DNA of 64,000 nucleotides, taken from Anthracocystis setariae (Eukaryota; Basidiomycota; Ustilaginomycetes; Ustilaginales; Ustilaginaceae). A program made the translations under genes and the position numbers. Below the pieces are notes generated by a model. It was not told the DNA's origin. It did not search any database and saw only the letters and a program-made list of their open reading frames with translations. Numbering within the stretch: the stretch's first letter is position 1; the number at the start of each line of letters is the position of its first letter. The stretch lies in the NCBI GenBank assembly GCA_928724745.1, contig CAKMXJ010000002.1, positions 620,001 through 684,000 on the forward strand, read 5' to 3'. This document shows positions 1 through 8,417 of this stretch, piece after piece.

Positions 1-1
1 C

Positions 2-2107
2 CATGCCGACCACCAGATATTTGCGGAGCTCGCTGGAAAGAGTCGCGCCGCCATAGTGCAATACACTTATGCCACACCCCATCGCAGCAACTCTGACCAC
101 ATTTCAGAAAGCCTCCGACAGGATACTGACGCATCGATTGACCAAAGCGATCGTTCAAATTGGGGTCCGTACATAGGTGCACAGGCATCTCGAGAGCTAT
201 GGCGCGGTGCCGCTCGAATCAATGTGGACCGAGGAGAGATGTCGGGATACAATACGGAGAGAATGGATTATCGGCTTGGCCCACATGAAGCCCCAGGATT
301 CAAAGGCTACTTTGTTTATCGTTTCGAGTATCAGCGTTCCACCGCAGCGGATAGGTGGATCGCAGGCTTCCCGGCTGATGGCATCGGCACCGCACATACC
401 AATGCGACTGGCATTGCGGTCCATTCAGCAGAGCGGGCGCGATGGAATGAGCTGGGAGTATATGCTTTCGTGCGCTTCCCTGCCGATACGATCAGAATCC
501 GAGTGCGCATGGGACTCAGTCTCATCTCGGAGGAGCAAGCCCGCTACAACCTCGACGTCGAGTTGCCGGATGGTACTTCAATGGAACATGTCGTCGACGA
601 GTTAATCGATGTGTGGAAGAGCAAGACAGATCGGATCCAGGTTCAGGGCGGCACAGAGGAGCAGAAGCGTATCCTCTACACTGGTCTTTTCCACTCCTCG
701 CAGTATCCGGCTGAGCACGCAGAGCCGATTCCGCACAGCAACGGTAGCTTCAAGCGTCAGCACTCCCTCGCGGCGCATCGTCATGACCGTGAGGACGGAC
801 ACCGATACCACTATTATTCGGGCTACACGGACAGCGTGCATACGGTCGGGGAAGGGCTGCAACGGTACCAATCCTGGTCAATCTGGGATATCTACCGTGC
901 GCAGTGGAACTTGCTCATACTGTTCGAACCCAAGCGAGTGCTAGACATGGTGCGATCTTTGCTCGATATCTACGACGAGTCCGGCTTCCTACCCATGTGG
1001 TCAACGCTGGCCGAAACCAACATCATGATCTCGACTCATGCTGATTCGCTCATCGCCGAAGCTGCGGTCAAAGGCGTCACGGGCTTCGACTTGGAGAAGG
1101 CATGGGAGGCGGTGCGCAAGGATGGAATGATTCCGCCAGAACGGGAGGAGGAACTACGATTCGAAGACCGCCAAGAGTATACTCCCTTGGAAGTGCGAGC
1201 TGGCCTCACTTTCTATAATGCGTCAGGCTACGTTCCGCTTGATGGATGGGCTGAGTCGACCAGCCGCACCCTGGACTATGCGTACGACGATCATGCGATT
1301 TCAGTGCTTGCTGAGCTGCTCGACAAGCGCTCGGACGCAGCCTTCTTTCAGAAACGAAGCAAAAACTACCGCTACGTGTTTGACCATGACCAAGGCCTCA
1401 TGGCGGCTCGGCTGAAAAATGGTACTTTCCTGATTCAACCATTGCCCAACCCCAAGGGACGACAGGAGGGCTTTACGGAAGGCAACAGCTTCGACTACTC
1501 TTTCGACGTGGTCCAAGACGTACCTGGACTTGCCAATCTCGTTGGCGGTCGGAACAAGCTGGTCGCCTTGCTCGATCGTCACTTTGGTGAAGGCCATAAC
1601 GACCAGTCGAACGAGCCTTCACATCACATTCCGTACTTGTATGCTCTGCTGGGGGAGGCGAGCAAAACGCAACGGCTCGTCAGAGACATCTCGCACCAAG
1701 GTTTTAGCGACCAGCCTGATGGATACGCTGGAAACGAGGATTGTGGGCAGCAGAGCGCATGGTACGTGTTCAGCTCGATGGGCATCTACCCAGTCAATCC
1801 GGTCTCGGGCGAGTATGTGGTCTCCTCGCCGTTTTTCAAAAGTATGGAGATCGACATTCCCGCACGCTTCAACGATCCAAAGGATGCAGGCGCGCAAAAA
1901 GCAAAAGGTGCAAAACTTCGAATTGAAGCCCCAGGCTCTGACGATCAGCATGTCTACGTCTCCGGCCTCACGATCAACGGAAGCCCAGTCAAGAAGCCCA
2001 AGCTCAAGTGGTCCGACCTGCTCGCTGGGGGCACTTGGAAATTTGACTTGTCGGACGTCCCGCAGAGATGGGGCAATGATGCTTCGTCTGAGCCACTTCA
2101 CGCTTAA
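2..2107 (+). CDS. GH92 family alpha-mannosidase, 5'-truncated by window edge
   Basis: The frame is open from base 2 to a TAA at 2105-2107 (701 residues), so the N-terminus lies outside the window. The C-terminal half carries the glycoside hydrolase family 92 hallmarks: NEPSHHIPYLY, where the family's catalytic acid Glu sits, and YAGNEDCGQQSAWYVFSSMG, the region of the catalytic base, followed by the usual GIYPV segment. GH92 enzymes are calcium-dependent exo-acting alpha-mannosidases, mostly acting on alpha-1,2-mannose of N-glycans or mannoproteins. Whether this one is secreted cannot be judged without the N-terminus. The apparent start at base 56 is a GTG codon and is not a real start. It converges on the oxidoreductase that ends at 2227. 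Confidence 0.9.
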   Translation, partial: HADHQIFAELAGKSRAAIVQYTYATPHRSNSDHISESLRQDTDASIDQSDRSNWGPYIGAQASRELWRGAARINVDRGEMSGYNTERMDYRLGPHEAPGFKGYFVYRFEYQRSTAADRWIAGFPADGIGTAHTNATGIAVHSAERARWNELGVYAFVRFPADTIRIRVRMGLSLISEEQARYNLDVELPDGTSMEHVVDELIDVWKSKTDRIQVQGGTEEQKRILYTGLFHSSQYPAEHAEPIPHSNGSFKRQHSLAAHRHDREDGHRYHYYSGYTDSVHTVGEGLQRYQSWSIWDIYRAQWNLLILFEPKRVLDMVRSLLDIYDESGFLPMWSTLAETNIMISTHADSLIAEAAVKGVTGFDLEKAWEAVRKDGMIPPEREEELRFEDRQEYTPLEVRAGLTFYNASGYVPLDGWAESTSRTLDYAYDDHAISVLAELLDKRSDAAFFQKRSKNYRYVFDHDQGLMAARLKNGTFLIQPLPNPKGRQEGFTEGNSFDYSFDVVQDVPGLANLVGGRNKLVALLDRHFGEGHNDQSNEPSHHIPYLYALLGEASKTQRLVRDISHQGFSDQPDGYAGNEDCGQQSAWYVFSSMGIYPVNPVSGEYVVSSPFFKSMEIDIPARFNDPKDAGAQKAKGAKLRIEAPGSDDQHVYVSGLTINGSPVKKPKLKWSDLLAGGTWKFDLSDVPQRWGNDASSEPLHA

Positions 2108-2226
2108 AATCTCCAAACTTGGTTAGATGGTACCCCTTCATCGCACGATACAGCACGCAGTTCCACGTCGCATACCCTAAGATCATCGGAGAATATCGTC
2201 TCGCATTGTTGGCGATTGATGCAGTT

Positions 2227-3510
2227 CTAAGCCCACTGCAGAGTCTTTGCCTGCTGGCTGCTTTCCCGGATCAACCTGATGAGTTTGACTGCATTGAGCG
2301 TCCTCTCTACGCCAACCAGCGAGACGGCTCTGATCGCCTCTGCTGCGTTCTTGCCTGCCTTTTCCGCCTGCTGACCAGCTTGGATCGCAGCGGCAACGTT
2401 AGCGAAGAGATCAATGTACCTTCCGGGCAATGTAGGAATATTGGCCGCCAGCAATGCAGGCTGCTTCGGCACGGCACCTGCAGACCTTGGAGGCGAAAGA
2501 TCTGCGTCCGTGGTTCCCATGGTTGTCAATCTGCCGAGCCTGATTGAGTCGGGATCCTCAGTCTCGGAATACACGCCAAACTCTTCTGGGTGGCTCGAGG
2601 GCGTCCATCCGAGCTTCAGTTGATTCTCTTGAGGATCCGTTCCTCGCTTCTCGTAAGAGCCGCGAGTGCCCTCGACGCGGAACCTTGGCTGCTCGGTATC
2701 CAGGTGAGACGAAAGGCATGTCGCTCCTAGGCTAACTCGCAGTCCTCCGATCTTGGATCCTGCAGCGGGCGAGCAGGATGGCAGTGCGGCAGTGGGAGGG
2801 TAGTTGAGAATGGCGAGCCAGTCGTCGTCAACGGCTTGGGGACCCTGGTTGCGCTGGTTCCTGACAAAGCCGGTAACGCTTTCAGGAGGGCCGAAAAGGA
2901 AAAGAGCTTGGTCGATAAGATGGGATCCAAGGTCCCAGAGCATTCCACCACCCTGAGTGTCAGGGTCAACTTCTTCCCTCCATCCGCCCTTGGCAAACGG
3001 GCGGAAGCGGTCAAAGCGCGATTCAAAGTAGGTAGGCACTCCAAGTGCCGAGGGCTCTGCACCTTTGTCAGCCAACAGGCTCTGAATCGTTAGGAAGTCG
3101 CCATCAAAACGGCGATTTTGGTAGACAGCGCACAGCTTGCCCGTCTTGTCCTGCAGGTCAATGAGCGTCTGCACATCAGCAGTGTTGGTAGCAACGGGCT
3201 TCTCGACAAGGACGTTGAAACCAGCCTCGAGCGCACGCTTGGCAAAGGGGAAGTGGGTGTCGTTTGTCGTCGTGATGATGACCAATCCACCGACGGGCAA
3301 GGTGGTGAGCACCGAGTCGAAGTCCGGGCAGATCTTGACGTTGGGATAGAGCTTGGATGCGTCAGGCGACGACGAATTGGCCGAGGTCCTTGGTCGCTGC
3401 TGAATCGAGTGTAGCGTGAAAAGCTGCGGGAGCGCCTGTACGAAAGGCAGATGGAATGTGCGCGCTGAGTTGCCGAAGCCCACAACGCAGACTGGGATTG
3501 GACAAGACAT
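2227..3510 (-). CDS. Gfo/Idh/MocA family NAD(P)-dependent oxidoreductase
   Basis: A 427-residue protein starting at ATG 3510-3508. The N-terminus has a Rossmann nucleotide-binding motif (VCVVGFGNSARTFHLPFV), and near residue 100 is the family's EKP motif (LVEKPVATNT), whose Lys takes part in catalysis. The middle has GGGMLWDLGSHLIDQALFLFG, typical of the C-terminal substrate-binding domain. Such enzymes oxidise or reduce sugars, inositols or their derivatives; the substrate is not predictable here. There is an insertion of about 60 residues rich in Pro and Ser around residues 290-360 compared with compact bacterial members. It is divergent from the MPDU1-like gene, sharing a roughly 415 bp promoter region. 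Confidence 0.9.
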   Translation of the reverse strand: MSCPIPVCVVGFGNSARTFHLPFVQALPQLFTLHSIQQRPRTSANSSSPDASKLYPNVKICPDFDSVLTTLPVGGLVIITTTNDTHFPFAKRALEAGFNVLVEKPVATNTADVQTLIDLQDKTGKLCAVYQNRRFDGDFLTIQSLLADKGAEPSALGVPTYFESRFDRFRPFAKGGWREEVDPDTQGGGMLWDLGSHLIDQALFLFGPPESVTGFVRNQRNQGPQAVDDDWLAILNYPPTAALPSCSPAAGSKIGGLRVSLGATCLSSHLDTEQPRFRVEGTRGSYEKRGTDPQENQLKLGWTPSSHPEEFGVYSETEDPDSIRLGRLTTMGTTDADLSPPRSAGAVPKQPALLAANIPTLPGRYIDLFANVAAAIQAGQQAEKAGKNAAEAIRAVSLVGVERTLNAVKLIRLIRESSQQAKTLQWA

Positions 3511-3925
3511 TTCTTGTAGATCAGCCAGTTGCTAGTGGTTGATGCTGGAAGTATTACGAGCTTGGCAAACAAGACGATGTTCTGAAGTCAAGATATAGTA
3601 AGCAATCACCATCTTCTTTTTCTTTTTTTCTTTTTTTTTTTTTCCTGCTCCACATACATGAGACCGGAAACAAAATGAATATGCTTAGCCGAAGCATCAT
3701 CCCGGCATGTTAGACACTTTGAAGCAACATACTAAGATGCGCTTGCCCAGTTGAGCTTGGTCCATTACGCATTGGGAAACGCCTTTCTTCTCAACCACCT
3801 TGGCTCATACAGTATCTGCTCCCGTGAGTGGCTCTCAAGGTACAGCTACATCTCATCCGTGGCTTGTGCTTTTGATCTTTCCATCCAGTCTGCTGGTATC
3901 AGTCAGCATCCGGTCAAGGCTCAAC
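3511..3925. promoter_or_regulatory. Divergent intergenic region with T-rich tract
   Basis: This gap separates the oxidoreductase (minus strand) from the MPDU1-like gene (plus strand) and should hold both promoters. A run of T with occasional C lies at about 3612-3644. An in-frame TTG-led extension of the downstream gene (from 3800) runs through part of it, but I do not regard this as coding. No other gene is visible. Confidence 0.5.
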
Positions 3926-4831
3926 ATGCTGTCCGCCATCCAGCAGGTAACGCATAACCTGCCGCTCTTCATCCAGAAGCCAGCCATCGCTCTCATCGGC
4001 CAAGAGTGCTACACAACACTGGTCTACAACGTGGATCTCAGCTCGACACACTGCGTCAAGTATGCAGTCTCGAAGGCGCTTGGACTGGGGATTGTCGTAT
4101 TTGGCAGTATCATGAAGATCCCGCAGATCCTCAACATTGTCAACGGCCGCAGCGCCCGAGGCATTTCGCTTTCAATGTACACGCTCGAGGTGATGGCGTA
4201 CACCATTTCGCTCGCCTATGCAGTGCGTTCGCGTCTGCCTTTCTCTACGTACGGCGAAAACCTCAGCTTGACGCTGCAGAACATGATCATCCTGCTGCTC
4301 GTCATTGCATACACCGCTGACAAGCGCACCGGTCGGGTGGATCCTGCCGCTCACACCGCCAAGATCACCATCGCTGCCGGATTGATGAGCTTCGGATCGC
4401 TCGCTTTGGCCACCCCAGCCGTGATTCCAGCGACAAGGCTGACGTTTTTGCAGGCTTGCACAATCCCCATCTCGCTCGCATCCAAGGTTCCACAGATGCT
4501 CGAACTGTACAAGGACAAGTCGCGCGGGCAGCTGAGCAGCATCGTCGTCTTTGCCCAGCTGCTTGGCACTGTTGCAAGAGTGTTTACCACAATTACGGAG
4601 ACCGACGACAAACTGTTGCTGTACGGGTTCGGATTGGCGACGCTGTTCAATGCTGTGATTGCGGCGCAGGTAGTGTACTACTGGAATGGAGACAAGGCAC
4701 TCGAGGCTCAGAAGAAAAGCGATGGAGAAAAGCTCGGACTGCACTCGGCAAAGAGCAACGTAGCTAGCTTTGAGCCGTTCAGCGTCAGTACCCATGGCCC
4801 GCCCAAGAATCGCGGTAGAAAGCGAGACTAG
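3926..4831 (+). CDS. MPDU1-like PQ-loop membrane protein (mannose-P-dolichol utilization)
   Basis: A 301-residue protein from ATG 3926, chosen because the longer frame starts at TTG (3800) and because A is at -3. It has two PQ-loop repeats, centred on IMKIPQILNIVNGRSARGIS and ASKVPQMLELYKDKSRGQLS, and about seven hydrophobic segments. The stretches SKALGLG, LQNMIILLLVI and LPFSTYGENL match the pattern of MPDU1/Lec35, a protein needed for use of dolichol-phosphate mannose and dolichol-phosphate glucose in N-glycan, GPI and O-mannose synthesis at the ER. The C-terminal 50 residues are hydrophilic and end in a basic tail (NRGRKRD). The family call is firm; function is by homology. Confidence 0.88.
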   Translation: MLSAIQQVTHNLPLFIQKPAIALIGQECYTTLVYNVDLSSTHCVKYAVSKALGLGIVVFGSIMKIPQILNIVNGRSARGISLSMYTLEVMAYTISLAYAVRSRLPFSTYGENLSLTLQNMIILLLVIAYTADKRTGRVDPAAHTAKITIAAGLMSFGSLALATPAVIPATRLTFLQACTIPISLASKVPQMLELYKDKSRGQLSSIVVFAQLLGTVARVFTTITETDDKLLLYGFGLATLFNAVIAAQVVYYWNGDKALEAQKKSDGEKLGLHSAKSNVASFEPFSVSTHGPPKNRGRKRD

Positions 4832-5063
4832 TGCGAAGATGTACATCTTATCGAGGATCTTGAATCAGTCCATACGAGCCTAATGGCACCTCTCGTACTT
4901 TGGAAGGGGAAGGAAAGTTTCGAGTCGAGTGCGTTATTTCATCAGTGCAACGTCATGACTATACTGTACGGTATGTGCTGGTTGTGCGGGTATCAATGAG
5001 GGTTTCGTCTGTCTTGTGCCGATATATCGACTTTGTAGTTTTGCTTTCATTGTCTGTCGTTGT

Positions 5064-6077
5064 TCAGGACTCGCCTTTGGTTCTACGCTTGTAGTCTTCG
5101 GGGCTTTCGAGCTTTTTACCTAACGACCACATGCCTATTTTGGCTCTCTTTGCTTTAATTTCGGCTCTCTCGAGTGCGCTCAGCCCAGTGGTCGACTTGC
5201 GCCAGAATTTGGCCCACCATGTTGCATGACCGTAGTCGGCTCCAGCTGCTCGATACACGGTGGCGAGACCTTGCTTGACCATGGCTAACGACACGTTGGT
5301 CTTGCCAAAGATGTAGGGCGATTCCCAGACGTAGGGCGTTGCGACCAGTCGTTTATATTGGTCGATATGGGAGGGATAGAGCCAGACGAGTTTGCCCGAA
5401 ATTTCGCTTCCGCTCGCTAAGGAGGCTGAGCTCGAGTTGCTGTTGGAACCGAAGAAGCTCTTCTTGGGAGGCGTGGTGTTGTCGGGTGAGGTGCAAGATT
5501 GCACCATCTTGGTGAGGAATTCTTTGGCTTCTTTCGAGTATGGTTGCGAGGGTTTTCCAAAGTGAGCACTTTCGGGAGCGTCGACGCCTGCAATGCGCAC
5601 CGAGATAGTCTCGCGCACCAATTTGGTCTTGCCGTTGGATTTTGTGCGGGAAGTGCGTGGGGGCCACGGATAGAGAAAGTCGCGGAGGAAGGGTGGGCCG
5701 GGAGTATGATGGAAGCGGAAGCCGTCTGCATCGCCTACCGTGACGACACGGCCGACGAGCACTTTGCGGTATCGCAGGACGGCAGGTGTAACGTATTCGG
5801 CATTGGGGATGCGGCGCAAATACCTCCACCACAGGATGCCACCCAGCGACGTGGTAGTGATTCCAGCAACTGCGGCACCGATCGGATTGGTGAGGATGGT
5901 CGACACGATTCCTGTCGATTGTTCCACGACCGAGTAAATGGTGATTCTTGCTTGGTTGGTCTCGGCGGTCGATGTTGACGATATGATCGGGCTTTGAGGC
6001 GGATATGAAGCCATATGGGATGCAGAGGAAACCGAGGTTGTTCTGGCTGCCCCATTATGCGACAGTAGTGAGATCAT
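5064..6077 (-). CDS. lcl3: LCL3-like mitochondrial/membrane endonuclease (TNase-like domain)
   Basis: A 337-residue protein starting at ATG 6077-6075 and ending TGA. After a variable N-terminus there is a transmembrane-like segment (about residues 55-80, IGAAVAGITTTSLGGILWWRYL), then a staphylococcal-nuclease fold: VGDADGFRFHH, then VRIAGVDAPES, which holds the equivalents of the catalytic Arg, Asp and Glu, and YKRLVATPYV with the second catalytic Arg. The C-terminal TNase helices (MVKQGLATVYR) follow. This order is that of fungal LCL3. A Ser/Asn-rich insertion (about residues 200-225) makes it longer than many homologues. It sits in the same orientation downstream of the glucose-6-phosphate 1-epimerase gene. 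Confidence 0.87.
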   Translation of the reverse strand: MISLLSHNGAARTTSVSSASHMASYPPQSPIISSTSTAETNQARITIYSVVEQSTGIVSTILTNPIGAAVAGITTTSLGGILWWRYLRRIPNAEYVTPAVLRYRKVLVGRVVTVGDADGFRFHHTPGPPFLRDFLYPWPPRTSRTKSNGKTKLVRETISVRIAGVDAPESAHFGKPSQPYSKEAKEFLTKMVQSCTSPDNTTPPKKSFFGSNSNSSSASLASGSEISGKLVWLYPSHIDQYKRLVATPYVWESPYIFGKTNVSLAMVKQGLATVYRAAGADYGHATWWAKFWRKSTTGLSALERAEIKAKRAKIGMWSLGKKLESPEDYKRRTKGES

Positions 6078-6499
6078 GCCTGCAGCCGATCGGATGGCTC
6101 AAGGCTTCGTTGTCGTTACAAGGTGGTGGCCGATAGGATGGTTGAAGGCAAAAGCCAAGGGTTGCCAACGCCAAAGCCCCAGATTTGCTATCCATTCTAT
6201 AATAATGTGGAGTGGAGTTTGTACATCGCTCACCTATTAATAAAACAACACACAACACCTACCTGTATTTCACGCCATCTTGGCAACATGCAAACTAGAG
6301 TGTATCACCTCGCCGGCGAGGTGTTTTGTAGTCGAAAACCGCATGTTAGACCTTTGGTTTGTTGTATAGGAAAATGATTAAAATCGAGGTTCGATTTCCA
6401 ACCAATGCTGTGTGGCTTTGCATTCGAAGGAGCAGCACACTCACTGCGATTATTGCCATTGCAAAGCATCAGTCGACTGCTACTTACGACCAGGAAGAA
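6078..6499. promoter_or_regulatory. LCL3 upstream region and epimerase 3' region
   Basis: About 420 bases between two minus-strand genes. It holds a perfect 18-bp palindrome (6306-6323) and AT-rich stretches such as TCTATAATAATG near 6196-6208 and TATTAATAAAAC near 6235-6246. A GGTTCGATTTCC string near 6389 resembles a Pol III B box, but no tRNA folds around it. No coding potential is evident. Confidence 0.45.
6306..6323. repeat. Perfect 18-bp palindrome CACCTCGCC/GGCGAGGTG
   Basis: The 9-base arms are exact reverse complements with no spacer. It lies about 230 bases upstream of the LCL3 start codon and 180 bases downstream of the epimerase stop. It could be a dimeric regulator site or a hairpin; no known site name is claimed. 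Confidence 0.5.
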
Positions 6500-7450
6500 T
6501 CACCAAGCGGTCAACGTTTGTTCTGCGATCCAGGTCTCTCCCTTGTTAAGCGTCTCGAAGCCACGCACCGCACCCGGCTCGATGCACACATACTTTTTCC
6601 AACCCCCCTCCTCCATATCGCCGATCGCCTTGCCTCCCTCCTCTGCGCAGTTCCAAACCACCGTATCCTTGAGTGTGCTGGACCTGGTCACTTGGACGCC
6701 CTTGCCCATCCTTCCTAGCGGATCTTGCAGCAGACTTGCGTTGTACTGCAGTTTGACGTCTCTAGGGCTCTCGTGTGCGCGAGCGTCCTTGGGCTTTCCA
6801 ACGTGGACCCGATCGATGGGCTGAGCATCCAGCGTAAAGTTGTCCGAAGTCACCTGTGCCTCTTCGCCACCCAGCACCTTGTCGACGTACAACATTCCGT
6901 TCAGACCCTGGACAGACGCCTTGGTGGCATCGGGAACGAGAAAGTAATTGTGCAGCAAAGCGTGGAACGGCATCTCGCCCTCTCCGCCCGCATGCGTCAC
7001 CTTGAAGCAACAGTGGAGTGCGTTGGGCGTGAGAGTCACCGTATACTCGAGCACGGTTTCGAATGGCCAGACAGCGCTGATCTCTGGCTTGTTCGAGGTG
7101 GAAAGCTCGAGTGTGACGGCAGCCTTGTCTTGCTGATCAACGCGAGGCGTGTGTTTGGAGATAGCCCAATAGTGGTCGCGAGCAAAGCCATGTTTGCCGA
7201 GCTTCTTGATGGGTTCAGGAGCATCAGCATGGTCCGATGGCGATCCGAACACGGGGAAGACGATGGGAATGCCACCGCGGATAGCGGCAGAGCCGTCCAG
7301 TGCCGCTTTCGGCGAGAGGAACAGTCGTTCGCTTCCACCGGCTGCTTTCCACGACGTCACGGTTGCGCCGAAAAGACGAACCTCGGCCGACGCCTTGGAC
7401 TTGGGCAGCTCGAGTCGCAACGTGTCTTCTTGGACGAGGTGCACGGGCAT
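6500..7450 (-). CDS. Glucose-6-phosphate 1-epimerase (aldose 1-epimerase superfamily)
   Basis: A 316-residue protein starting at ATG 7450-7448 and ending TGA at 6500. It follows the hexose-6-phosphate mutarotase family represented by yeast YMR099C along its full length: VRLFGATVTSWK, RGGIPIVFPVFGSP, GKHGFARDHYW, MPFHALLHNYFLV (catalytic His region) and the C-terminal KYVCIEPGAVRGF with the catalytic Glu. It interconverts the alpha and beta anomers of glucose-6-phosphate (and related phosphates) in the cytosol. Length is normal for the family and nothing is missing. It is divergent from the unknown Ser-rich gene at 8418. Confidence 0.92.
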   Translation of the reverse strand: MPVHLVQEDTLRLELPKSKASAEVRLFGATVTSWKAAGGSERLFLSPKAALDGSAAIRGGIPIVFPVFGSPSDHADAPEPIKKLGKHGFARDHYWAISKHTPRVDQQDKAAVTLELSTSNKPEISAVWPFETVLEYTVTLTPNALHCCFKVTHAGGEGEMPFHALLHNYFLVPDATKASVQGLNGMLYVDKVLGGEEAQVTSDNFTLDAQPIDRVHVGKPKDARAHESPRDVKLQYNASLLQDPLGRMGKGVQVTRSSTLKDTVVWNCAEEGGKAIGDMEEGGWKKYVCIEPGAVRGFETLNKGETWIAEQTLTAW

Positions 7451-8417
7451 GGTTGTTGATGTTGCTGCTCAGTCGTGCTGGTTCATATGGTAGCGAGGAG
7501 GTCGGATGAGAAGGCCACATCCGGACCGAAGCCGTCTCTCCGGATCATGAATGCCCGATCTGAATCATCATCGTCGATTCATTTATAATAACACGGCAAT
7601 CTACAGTATGCTGGAGGCGTGTTGCATTTGAGACGTGACGTGAGTGGGAGGTTTGATTTGAAAATCGACGTTGAGCCAGAATCCAATTTCGAGATACAAC
7701 ACTACAGTATTTACTCAGCTCGATTTGAAATTCGAGATTTTGAATGCATCCAAATCCAAAATTCATTTGGCCCCTGAATGTTGATTGCACACAAACCAAG
7801 CCAAACTGGACAGCTCCTCTGCCGATAACACCATACCGCATGCTCGTACAATAATAGCAACTCATTGCTGCACAAAGCTATTCGGCGTGCTTACCATGTC
7901 AGCCAAGGTGTGCTCTCAAGGCTGCGAGAGTAGCTAGCTGCTTGACGAAACACATTCGTCCATGCGAGAGAGTGTGTGTATGGTGGAAAGCGGTACAGGC
8001 AGCTGCATGGTAGATCGGTGAAAACAGCGCTTATGCATGCATACGCACAGCACGTCTTCATGCTGTCCGCGCTAGAGAACCAGCATCGGTCTAACCCGCA
8101 CTTGCCTAATCTGGCGAGCCGTCAACACTTGGTTCTCCTGCACCCTCCCAAAGAGGCCATCATCGGAGTTTCCATGTGCCTCTAGCTGTGGCTTCCTCCG
8201 CCGCCAACTTTGGGCTAACCCACCGGTCTTTGCTGACTCTTTCGCCATGAGTGTAAGTCGACCGTGGGGCCAAGTGATAGACACTCACCGAGGCCCCTAA
8301 CTAAACCTTCCTCCTCCACCTTCAGTTGGGACCGAACTTCTTTTCCGTCTACCACATCCGTCCACCATCACCTACTCATCAACCTTGATTCGCTTACCAC
8401 CTTTGAAGCTTGCAACA
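7451..8417. promoter_or_regulatory. Divergent intergenic region (epimerase / unknown Ser-rich gene)
   Basis: About 970 bases with no supported gene. A TATA-like TTTATAATAA lies near 7579-7588, some 130 bases upstream of the epimerase start. A short AT-rich patch (about 7660-7790) holds an imperfect palindrome (CTCGA ... TCGAG, near 7718-7735) and CCAAAT/ATTTGG arms. Pyrimidine-rich sequence (8310-8400) precedes the plus-strand gene, as expected for a fungal leader. Confidence 0.45.

Noticed and set aside
56..58. GTG as start of the GH92 gene
   Set aside because: The frame is open upstream to base 2 and a eukaryotic gene would not use GTG; the gene is simply cut by the window edge.
6385..6402. 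GGTTCGATTTCC, similar to a tRNA B box
   Set aside because: The flanking bases do not form a T stem or acceptor stem, and no A box or cloverleaf is present.
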